From the NCBI RefSeq assembly GCF_001640805.2, contig NC_066851.1, forward strand, positions 6,866,712-6,930,711: a stretch of 64,000 nucleotides of DNA, given 5' to 3'. Below are positions 26,316-38,300 of this stretch, piece by piece. Each line of letters starts with the position of its first letter. Within the stretch, counting starts at the first letter, position 1. The notes under the pieces are model-generated. The model saw only the letters and a list, made by a program, of their open reading frames with translations, was not told where the DNA came from and did not search any database. Source of the stretch: Lates calcarifer (taxonomy: Eukaryota; Chordata; Actinopteri; Centropomidae). A program made the position numbers and the translations under genes.

Positions 26316-29300
26316 CATAATACATTTTATGTCTGACATCCTGGTGTGAATCAGACAGAACATTGCCTAACATCTCAGCTGTCTTCAAAGCTATATTATC
26401 TTATATATTTAGTTATTATGTATGCATGTTCATTGTTGAGTTATAGATCGTGAGGAAACTCAACAGCAAATACTCTTCTCTTAAAGGAGCTATTTGTAAA
26501 TTTTGCTATAGCTACATAGCCAATGTTAGCATTAACAGCTGTCTCCAGCGGTAGAAAGCAACACCAGTGTTTTGCTTGTATCACTTCTTTTCTTCTCCTG
26601 AAGTTAGCATGCTAACCAGCTAGCCCCAGCCCATCTTGTCACTTTTCGATGGCGACTCGTAGCGTCCACACTGTCCTGAAGAAGAAGCATTGCTCAGAGG
26701 GCATGTTATAACCTCTTGTGTAATGGTGGCTGAAGCTCTTGGCCCGTGACCATCACCGCCACTCACTCCTTGCAAGAAACTACATTTGGTGACAGATGAT
26801 GGATAGATGTTTGGCAGAGAAAACTTACAAATAGCATCTCAAGATGCTGAAAATAAAAAATGAAAATGTGAAACATGCTCTCTGTGTTGCCAGTTGCCAC
26901 ACTGTTTGTCATTAATATTTTCTCTCAGTTTTAGAATAATCAAATACATCAGCTGTTAATATATTTTATGAGAAAACATCCATCATACCGTTGTTGTTTC
27001 AGTTGTTGGTAACTTAAACAAGTTGCCTAAAACTCGAGTGGTGAGCAGAGATAAATTAACCAGATACACAAAAGATAAACTTTTTTCTAGCGATCGGGAT
27101 ACCATTATGTTATAATATGTTTCATAGCTCTTTGTAGCTGTACATGTCACTGATTATTGTTTCATTTTCATTTCTCCCTTAGATAAAGATTATCAACAAA
27201 TACTGTGCGTCAGATGATCAGGTATGTTGACACAGGCCTAACTTGACATACCAGTCCATCATATCTTTTTGAAACCAGATACATAGCTACAAACAGTCAC
27301 ATTAGGTCACTGCTGACAGTTACAAGTACACTTTTACCTGATAGTGATAGTAGAAGTACAAACATGGAAGAGTGGCTCAGAATATGCTGCAGTTTTGTGG
27401 TATGCTGCTGCTGGTGGTGGTGCTATGGGTGGAGCACTCATTTAGTTCAGTATAACACTGTGTAGACCTAACATTTATAGAATGTGATGTGATGTCTCTT
27501 GATGACCTGTCCTCATGGAGATGTTGGATAGATGTTTGGGACCGTGACAGTTTTGAAAGTTTTTATTAATTAAATTATGTTCAGATCCTTAAGAATGTCA
27601 TGGTCTTGCACATTGAGGGTTTGCAGTTCTCTCGCCAGTTGTCTCTAGTTGGTGTATATCCTTGTACAGCCACACTTCCTCTGCAGGAAAATGTTTGTCC
27701 TGTTTACAATTGCAGCTCTTGTAGCAGCAGTATGCCAGTATGCCAAATAAATAAAATTATTCAAGCCAGTAAACCATTTCGAAAACATTTTGGAACACAT
27801 CTTCATCAGTGAAGCATCCATGGGCTTAATTGTGTCATACATGTTTATCACTTTAAGAATAACAGCAGAATCATAAGTACAGTTTTCAGGAGGGAGTCAA
27901 GAGCAGAAGCTTTAGAGGAGAGAGTAGCAGCTGAAGCACTACAGCACATTACAGCAACAGTACAGATATGCTGCTTGAAGGAGAGCAGAGAAACATCCCA
28001 AGTCAATCTGGTGTAGAGCAAAGGTAAATTGTTGCAGTGCAGCTGAGACTGCAGTACCACTGTACAGGGGAGAATATGTTTAAATGTATTATTTCAAAGC
28101 TGCATCACTGTAGTTCTTGTTTAATTCATTTGCTTTGACAGAGCACATTTCAGTGTTCAGGTCTATGTCCTGTTGAGCAAGAAGAGCAAGATTTTTTTAT
28201 TGTGTGTGTGTTTTCCCCCTTTTTAATCAAAGTGTATACATTTCATCCTCTACATCTTGCAGATTGTTCACATGGGCTGGGCGTGTGAAAGCCCCGAGGG
28301 CAGCACTGCTGATCGAAGTGCAGTATTCAAGTTCCTGGCACTGAGAGGACCATATTTTTATATCTTCAGAAGTCCCCCGGTAATTAGTCTGTCATCATTT
28401 TCCTATTTTGTATACTTTAAACTGATTACTTTAAACATTTAAAAGAAACAGCATTGGTTTAATTTTAAGCTCATTTGAAATGGTTTTGTACAAAATATAT
28501 ATATCGCACTGGCCCACATAACATACACTCAAACAGGTACAAATGATTAATCAGTCTCCAGGATTCAGCTCAGGACAGGAATTTGTTCAGGGTTTCAGAT
28601 TTTTTGAATTTTCTTTGAACTTGAGAAATATGATGAATTTCTGCTGCTGCTCACTGATCTTTCATTGCCCCTCACTGTGCTGCATGTTTTCTTTTGTTGG
28701 CAGCATCTGTAAAATACTGTATGATTCAGTTATAATTGAATAAGAGAAGATAGGCATGCAGTAACTGCTGATGAATTTATATTTGTTGTGGTCATGGCTG
28801 GCTGTTAGGCAGCAGTGAAACAATAGATGTGCTACTTACTAGAAAATGATTATTTTACCATTGATTGGCACAATTGGTCTGTTGGCATATATGGCCCTTA
28901 GTGCATTTGAGTGCATTTGAGTGCAATTGAGTGCCACTTATGACTTCAGGACTCTAATGTGGTCAAAAGTGGAGTCATTAATTAATCCATGAAATTAACT
29001 GATCCTGTTGCGTGGTTAAACTAGCTATCTAACTGCTAATTCTTATCATTGGTCAGGCCAGCACACTGGTAGCTCACTGTCATTGTTGTGTGAGTGTCTG
29101 TATGTGTGTGTGTGAATGTAAATGAGAGGTAAAGTGTAAAACACTGGATAAAAATGCAGCCATTTATCATTTTTATGCATCCTACCTTATGCAGGCATTG
29201 TGACTGAAAACAGCCCCTATGATAAAACAATGCAAAGTACTTTGTTGGTTAGGGTGTGTTATTTAAGGTACCGGTGAGGCAATGAAATACAATCCAGTGA

Positions 29301-32300
29301 CAGACAAGAATGTAGAAGTTATCACAGCAGTAACTAAATGTAGATCATCAGCACTATTAAAGCAGCCATAGTCACAGTAATTAATGCCCTCAAAGATGTT
29401 CTAGTCTTCATAAAATAGTTTCAACACATATGTAAAAAACATTTAAGTTTTCTTCTAATATAATTTTATCTTTTGGAGCAGCTATGGAGACATTAATGGA
29501 ATCCAGCTGGCTCAACTTCCAAAAGCAGTTCTCATAGCAACCAAGGTCATAGCACAGACCCCCAAAGATATCATAGACCTGGTCTAGTCAAGACACAGGA
29601 GCCCTTCAGCTCAGGGACAGACAATCTTCCCTTGAGATTTGTTATACAACATGACTTAGGTGAACATAATGTATTGTTTAGGATTTAGCACCGAATAGAA
29701 TCTTCACACATGTATGGATAGCTGTTTAAATATGTCCCGAAAGGAGGGCAAACTTCAGATTTGGGTTGTATTACACAGCATTAACTTTCTCCTTTCCCAG
29801 ATGCATCAAGCATCAATAAAAAGAGTCTCATGACACTTCTTCCAGCAGCCTAAACATGCAGGTTTTTACCTCAAGATACTTAAAATCTCTGTTTAAATCA
29901 ACCTACAGTTGTGAAATTCTGATCTGTTCCTTTTGGTCTGAGAGGAATCAGGTCCAGTTTCTAATAGTAATATAAAATGTCCCTGTTCTGACTTCCAGGA
30001 GTAGTGAACAAAGGATTTATCTCTTTGTGCTCTGTTTATTTTCTATATGACATAAGCTCTGTTCTCCCATTAGTACAAAAACCACTCTTGCCCAAAAAGT
30101 GCATCTCTCATCTTCTCACTTCATTTGGCAAGAGTTTCAGCAGGTTAATCACAGTTACTCTCTGGACGCCAAAGTGGGGTGTGCACTTTATGAGTTGTTC
30201 GGTCTCTCTTGGCCTGTCATCTGTAGTGTTGGAGAGCTTTTGTCACCCATTAACGCTGTTTGACTGTTTGTTTGTGGTTCAACTCTGTTTTAAAGGTTCC
30301 CAAGAAGATGCTGGAGTTTGTGTTTTTCTCTTCTAATTTTAACAGGTTTTTGAAAGGTTTTCAATCATGTCCTATGTGGCGCATTGAGGACCAACTTCCA
30401 CCTATGTGTTTGTGACCTTTTTTAACTCCCAAGTGATTCCTATCACATGTTGTGAGGTTCTATGAACTGTCACAATTTGAGGACCTTTTTAAGACCTGTC
30501 TTTCTGAGAGTTAGATGAGAAGTTTGATACCACACATAGTATAGTCAATATGATGCTATTGCCTGCAGACTGTTACCTTAATATATCTTAGCACAGAGAT
30601 GGAAGATGGAAACAGGGGAACAGCTAGGCCACCATAGTGACAGGTTACAGGTTACCCAGGAGAACACCACACCCCACCAAAAAACAACAACTTCAAATGC
30701 TTGCATTTTATCTGTATTCTGAACAAAACTAACCCGCTGCTCCCTGTGGTTTCATATTTACTTTACAGACATGAGAGTGGTATCAATTTTCTTATTTCAC
30801 TCTCAGCAAGAGAGTAAATTATCGAATTTCCCAAAATGTCAAACTATTACTTGTAAGATGAGCCAAAGCCTTTACTCAGGTGTTCTGTGACATAGAGCTA
30901 AGAGGCTCGGCCAGCTGGTTCTCAGCCAGCAGTTCATTGCCTCTGGAGGATTCTGCCAACCTCATCCTTTGACATGCCACTGATACCAGCCTCTCTGGTG
31001 GAAATGAAGTGCCTCACCTGGCCGGGATAATGTGGATTCTTTATTCAACTCGTGTATCTATGTGTAACGTAGGTCACCGTGGATTACGTGCCTGCTGGAG
31101 ACCGGTGCATTTCATCTCAAATTCTGTTCCCTCCAGTCTGCTCAGGTCTACAACATGGCTTAACAGAAGACTCCTGTATATGTCTGACGCCTGATTTGCT
31201 TGACACCATTGAAACTGGCTTGCTGTGAGCAGGCAAGGTCGGCCTTTTGTTGCCAGGGCCACTCTTGTTCGCCACATCGCAAGCAAAGAGTGAACTATAA
31301 TAGTTGGAGATTTTTCAACAGCATTGTGGATGTCTGTATTTTCTCAGTCAGATTAGTAATGTAACTCTAGTTGGAAGTAATTTTCTTATATTATATATAT
31401 TATATTATATTCCTCATTCAAATGACATTTAATGAACTATATATAGTCCAAAGGCTGCCTAACTTTTGCTGCAGGTCATGTCACTGATGTTTCCTTTACA
31501 CAGAACTTGCCACAGGTGAGGAATGCAAGGATTTTTCTGATGCAGAGTCATAAGTCTGTCTGAAGTTGTGGTGAGCTAAAAATACCTTTTTGAGCCTTTT
31601 GTGGTGCTTTAACAAAAACAAAAAGAAAGAAAATAACTTCTGCCTGGGAGCAGGTGAGACCTTCAGTAAACTTTTCCTGAAAGCAGAACAGTTTCAAAAA
31701 AGTATTGTTTTACTTGATACAGACCAATCAGCTGAGACCGAGCAAATCATGTTGATGAGGTGTTAGTGTGAGATGTCATCAGCCGTGATTTTAATGGATT
31801 GCTTTAAACATAACAGCTGTATTGTAGAGTCACTGAAATTACTGAGGGTATAATGCAGCTGGTGGGTTGTGAAATGCCAGACCTGTCCTCTGGCTTTTGT
31901 TGAAATATGGCTGTAGTCAGTATCCCTGAGGTAGAGGGTCTGAATACGGTATGTCCTGAATTACATTAGATGGCATTAGTGCGTGAAACACGCCCTGGAA
32001 AACAAAATCTACTGAGAAGCCTCTTGTCAGTCTCAGTTAGTGTGCATGCCTATGTAAAAATGTGCTCATTGCTCAGTGTAACATGCTACAACTTGTTATC
32101 ATAGCTACTCATTTAACCTAGGGATATTTGAGCACCATTCTAACTCCTTTACACCAAAATAGTGACATGGGGAAAAACCCATGTCTGCCAGTGATGTGAA
32201 TGGGTCAAGATGAGTTATTTGACCCAGATCCACAACCCTGCTCAAGGTCTTGTTTTTAAAAGGCTTACTATGGCACTGGGACTCTCTACAGTAAGCTGTG

Positions 32301-35300
32301 GTCACCCCTTAAAAACTCACTTTATTCCACATGCAAAAGGATAAGGCTGGTGGTATTCTATATTTTTGTTGTTATAAGAAATTCCTATGAAACAGCCCAA
32401 ACCATCAATGCTTTAGTTTGTCTCTCAGAACTTTCTAACTTCCCTCATCTGTCAAGCCCATACATACATCTTTAGAAATATTTGTTTTCCTTTTATTTCC
32501 CCAAAACATTAATGCACTAGTTTTTCACAAACATTACTTAAGCAGGAATAAATAGTGTGTTTGTTGGGGGACTATTTTGACCAATGGATTTGTGCACATT
32601 TTGTACATTAGTGAGAATGTACAGCATTGGTACAGTGTGTGTGGGATTGATCAAAAATAAACTACAGTCTGTGTGTTCATGGTAATGAATTTTGAAATGA
32701 CATGACTTACAGATGAATACGTTATATCATGTATTGACAACACATGCTGTCAGAAGGAGCAATTCAATGTCGGGTTTTGTTGTTTAGGATTTGTTGACTA
32801 TAAGAAAAATAAAGAATATTCCTAAACCTGTGCTTTAATGACAAATGGGAAATTGTTTTGATGACCCTACAAGATGTGGCGAGAATGTGGAGGTTTAGAT
32901 ATGGAAAACTTATATAACAATAACACAGCTGAACTCCTACTTACTCAAACCCTATCATGGTTTTGCTGGTAAATAATATTAAAGAATGTTCAACAGGCTC
33001 TGTGTTGGCTAGCTAAGAGATAAATAAGTCAAACATTATTGTTATCAAATTGTTGTCATATCGTAGTATTCGGTGTTGAGGTTATTGTGAACCACTGTGT
33101 AATCAACCTCTCTTACATGTATATGGTGTCATTACATAGTTGATGTTACCAATTGTCTAAATCCAGCCAAATCACTCAACTCTAAGTTTATTTTATTAAG
33201 ATTAAACATAACTAGTTACTATAAACAGTGGCCTTGTTGATATGCACACAAAAACAGTGACTACTGCTCATAATGAAAAATTAGGGCAATTAAGTATTCT
33301 TGATATTCTTGCAGTTTCAGCCATTACATGGGTGTACAGTAGTTATTGGGCTATGTTCTCAGCATCCCTCACATACACAGGCTATAGACAGCTGTCACCT
33401 CTGCAAGCTAATGCATTCTCTAGCTGAGCATTTCTTTCATTGGCCCTCCTGAAAATGTGAACATGTTCCCTGGCAGGTTCTAAAATATGAGTATCTGCTA
33501 CAGCTCTTTCATTAGAAGTTATCCGCAACTGCTCTCTTAAAATTTAAAATAAATAATAATAATAAATAAGTAAATAACTTAATAATAACATAAACAATGG
33601 CTCTGTGCTATTCATGGTTCCCAGTTAACCATGATGGTGTGAAAGTGAACCACAATGCACAATACCAGGACCTTGATACTGAAACAGGCTGAGCTGGCTA
33701 ATCTGCATGGGCCTATGGCTACAGCAGTGTTTGTTAAATGCTGCTGAAAACATAAATTTTAAATAATGATATTACATAGTTTTTAATAAAATTACTATCC
33801 CTGAGTGAACAGCATAACAGTGTAGTACGTGCATCTCTCCAAGGGCATTTTCAGTTTGTACATCAAAAAACCTGACTGGAAACACAGATTTAAAAAAAAA
33901 AAGAAAAAGAAAAAAAAGGCTATATAGTAAATAAAATTTTTTACTCCTGGTTGAGGGGGAAGAGTTGATGTAATCAAAATGCGACTAAGTGTGATTATGA
34001 CAACCATCCATAATTTATTGGAAATTTGGTTAAAATTTTCACACAATATGAAGGGAAACTTGACTACTAAGATTATGTTCCAGGTATTTTCTTACTTTTG
34101 CAACAAAACCTGGAGGCTGGCTCTCTACAGTTGAAAAACATACAGTATATGTTCTAAATATGTAATAGATGATCTTCAAATGTATTCTCCTCCTTGAGCT
34201 ACTCTCCTGTGCGTAGCCTGGATTTCTGTACTTTTTAACACCATTGGAATACCTTAGTCTTAGAGGAAGTGTTCCTTTCTCAATGTAACGTAACATGCAC
34301 TTGTGCAGAGTGTAACAGGATAAATCCATTTTGTTCCCTGACAGTGGCAGTCATCCAGGCGTTCACACCACTAAACTACCTGCCTTACTTTACCTTGCCT
34401 TTCGTGTTTGGATAAGGAGGTGCTGCTAAAAAGTGCAAAAAAGCTTGTTTTGATATGCTGCCCCTTCATCTCATACTCCTTGATGTTTTTTTTTTTTTTT
34501 TTTTCTCAGACCGGTGCTGCTGACTGGGGACAAGCTGAAACAACGTATAACCTCTATGAGGTTCTTTTCAAGGTTCACAAGGTATGTTAAGAGCAGGGTG
34601 CTGTGATGTGCATCAGGGCTGTTCAAAATTTAATCACTGTAGTTTTCACCTCAGTATAGATGGCTGTTTTTCTCTTTTTGAGCAGATAGAGTAGTTTTTC
34701 AGAGAGCCGACTAAACGGGGCTCTCTTGACCTGAGGTGATATTCCTGATCCACAAACCAGCATATGTACATTTTTCATTTAAACTGAGAATAAAGTCATT
34801 TACTTTTCATTCTGCCCACTGAATTAAGCATTCCAAAAGTGAAGCAGCAGCAAAACCTTTTACTCCCCCACGTAATAATTAAGACTTTGTGTTCCAGCTG
34901 TGGATGGCAGAGGACTGCTGGCTTCAGGCGAGACTCTACTTAGGGCTGGAGCATTCACCTGAGCAGCAGGACAATGACTCTCTGTGCTTCAGCATTCTGG
35001 TCGGCCACGGCCAGAGCCACACCTTCAGGGTAGAGCTGGCCACTGACCTGGCTATCTGGGAGAAGTCCTTCCAAAGAGCTGTCTTCTTGGAAGTGCAGCG
35101 AATACGAGTGAGTATTTCCACACGGCAAATTGTTCTGTTACTAAGATAAAATTTGCTACATACTGCTTGGATTAAAGGAGTTCTCAAAGCAGGAGAGCCT
35201 CTCACAACACATTTTCCCAACCTCAAAGGGGCAGCGTGAAACATTTGATGTTGAAATTAAGACCACTGCACTTTGTGTGCTTTTAGTTTGGTTTTTAGCA

Positions 35301-38300
35301 GAGGGCAGTTAAGTACCATCAACAGCCTTAGAGGACAGCATATAATATATATAATTATAAGTCTTAAAATAGAACATCATAAGCTATTTAAGCCAATGTA
35401 TAGAATTGCATTTAGTTGTACTGAAAGTGCTCCTGTTACTGTGTCCAGTCCTGCACAAGTCAATTAAATCAACATATGACAAGACAATATAATATGGAGG
35501 CCCAGAGAGGCAAATGAGAGAAAACCAATTTTCTGAGTCTGATCTAGATTGATTTCTCTCCTGTGTTTAAGTTCTTTAAGTTTTAGCAAGTCTAAAATAT
35601 TTTTGTCAGGATTTATTGTTTATTTTTGTTTGTTGTCCAGCCACAAGAGGCTGAAGTGCACTACTACCCCAGTCTTAATAGGACTAAAAAAAAGTGATGT
35701 GAATGTGAATATTTTTTTCTTGTTACCTTTTCATAAGTCAGGAGAGAATATTTAGATAAGACTTAGAAAATGGACCACCAATTTTATTTTATTTTTTTAC
35801 TTTCCACTCGGGGCTTCTGTGATTCGTACACGCATATAAACATTAACTTGACAAAATGGAATGACATGCTAGCTATAATATATTAGCATATATATATTAG
35901 CTATATATTAGCATATATAGCATTATTACATTAGATACAACACAAGACACAGACAAGCTCAGATAGAATATGAAGCTGAAGTTCTTTATTTTTTAACTAG
36001 ACACACTTGTTTTCTTCTCTGAATGAATTCCATTCATACTTTAGTTAATTCTAGTTTGGGTCAATATAACCTGCCTTCCAGCTGCATATCCAGTAGCTAC
36101 TAGTTATGTGCCAGTTCAAAAAGTTAGATTTTTGTACAGAATGTGTGGAATCTTGTGATCTTAATGCACTGAAGTACCACGCAGACTGCTTTGTTCTGTT
36201 GGAACTAATCGACCATATTTCTGGAGAGTAATCAAGATGTGTAACATCTGTCCAATGTGATGAACACCTGTCTATTACAGCAGGACAATTTCCCATGTCA
36301 GCACCGGCTGCCCCTAAAACACTGATGATTTCAGCGATCAGTTGAGTCTCACTTTTGTAAATGCCACTGCCACTAACTACATTAGTGTAAAAGGATTTGA
36401 TATTAAATTTGGTGAATTGACATGACAATGACATTTGTTTTTTAATCACCACTGTCCTTTCCTAACACTAATTTAATGCTTCAGCAGTGATGGCAGGTGA
36501 TGAAAAGTGTTTTCTGTTGACACATTACTTCATTCTGGGCTGGTTAAAATTTTTCTTATTAAGATATTAATTGAATTTGAAATTGGAATTTGGGCACCAC
36601 TCTGTTTTCCATAAATGCTATTGTTACTTTAAATGCATTTAGCATGAGTAACCTAAAGAATTAGTCCTCACCTCAATGAGCCATTAAATTGCCTCTTAAG
36701 CAAATATGTGTCAAGTGTAAAGACGATCAGCTCTTGTGGGGAGAGTGCATTGTTAAGCAATTCTCAGTAGCAGCTGTCTCATGTCCATCAAGAGGTTCAA
36801 ACATGAACGTTCAGTAGAAAATTTACACGCACAGGAAGAGTCCAGGCCTTATTTTTCTGGTTTTTGCCATCTTTATGTGTTTACATTTTTATTACCTACT
36901 TCACTAAGCTTCCATTTACTGTCCAGTACACACATAGAGGGCCAAAAAACACTTTGCTCTGCTGTGTGTTTGCTGGATACCTCTGTGTAATGTGTTATTA
37001 TTTGCTATTTTTACAGAGTTAAAACACTTATAGTGCGTACTGCATGTTCTGTGAATACAACTGGGAAATACCTCCTAGTTGTAGTAAGGAGTAGAATATG
37101 TATGATTTCTTCTGTGACTTACCTGGCATTATTCATTGAGGAGGTATTGTAACACAGGTGTAAACATAGCAGGTAATCCAGCAAAGGAATATCTGCTCAA
37201 GCTTTGTGGTTATTTTTTAATATTTCCATAAATAATTTGGATGGAAGAATTTCACTTGTCATGGTTCTACTATGTGTTCTGCTGTGAACAAACAGTGGTG
37301 AAATAAGTAAGGATGAGGGATAGAAAAATATTTACCTGAGCATTATAGCTGACATGGTGAGAACTGTTCAGCCACAGGTATCAAGAAAATGTTTAATTGC
37401 AGTGTTTGTGTCCTAGTGTTTTAATTGCCTCTCATGTTGAACTATAGAAAAGTGCAGTGTGTGATTATATGGTCAGAAGGAAATCTGGTAAATTGATGAA
37501 AAAGTTGGTGAATACACACGAGATGATTACAACAAAATATGACTCACTTTTAATCTGTCTCTGTCATACCGACAGGGTTTTTATTATTTTGTTCACCCCA
37601 TTTATATTAATTAAGGGCAGACTAAACAACAGGAACGCCTCTGTATAATGTAATACAGTACAGCACCACAAACTACAGCCTCCAAAACACCTATCTATCT
37701 AAAACACCTATCTAAAACAGTTTCAATAAAAAGTGCACATTATAACCTTCATGAGGAGGATTTATAGACTGCATTAGATTTAGCTAGTCGTGCCTAATAA
37801 ACTGCCAACTATGCGTGTGTGTATAAACAGATTAAAGCTGGACAAAAGATTACCTGCAACTGTATTGTTAGTACATACACCTATGCTAGCTAATAACCCA
37901 ACAAATTACCACTGCCACTAAGACTTTATAAATCAATAAATATAACACATACATAAAAACATGTTTTATTTCTAAAATATATTAAACAGGTTATGGTTTA
38001 ATGTGCAGCGTGACAGGAGTCATGACGCCTGATCAATTGCCTGATTATCAATGTGCTTCTGAGATGATTTGATAGATTTCTGGTAGGTTAAACATTTTGG
38101 TTGGCTGTCTTTCAGTTTGAGTGGCTCCACTGTCTGATTTACCACATCACTGCTGTCAAAACATCTGTGGTCACCACAACCACTACAACTGTGAGCTTGT
38201 TGTAATGTTATTGAAGTAGTGTTTTACATGTGGCTCAAACTGTAGTCTCCACTGAGACTGTGCAATGATATGAAGCTGATGTGAATCCTGCAGAACAGAC

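Larger units (their letters stand above)
25284..27182 (+). other. SNTG2 intron after exon E
   Basis: It contains a stretch at 25680-25970 dense in homeodomain-like motifs (discussed as a candidate enhancer), a (TA)n microsatellite at 26277-26311 and an inverted-repeat element at 26481-26840. I see no gene. Confidence 0.8.
28380..34509 (+). other. SNTG2 intron after exon G (6.1 kb)
   Basis: It contains a 10-bp tandem repeat at 28901-28933 and an inverted pair of dispersed repeats at 30493-30860. A unique, relatively GC-rich stretch lies at 30900-31290, and AT-rich low-complexity sequence lies at 31387-31412 and 33540-33590. It ends in a 19-base T tract at 34486-34504, the polypyrimidine tract for the next exon. 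I see no gene. Confidence 0.8.

Noticed and set aside
31000..31290. Possible extra SNTG2 exon in the intron after exon G
   Set aside because: The segment is GC-richer than its flanks but has no syntrophin motif, and exons G and H already join in phase 0 with continuous homology.
34936..35244. Minus-strand open frame of 102 codons
   Set aside because: It is antisense to SNTG2 exon I and opens only because of that exon's composition.
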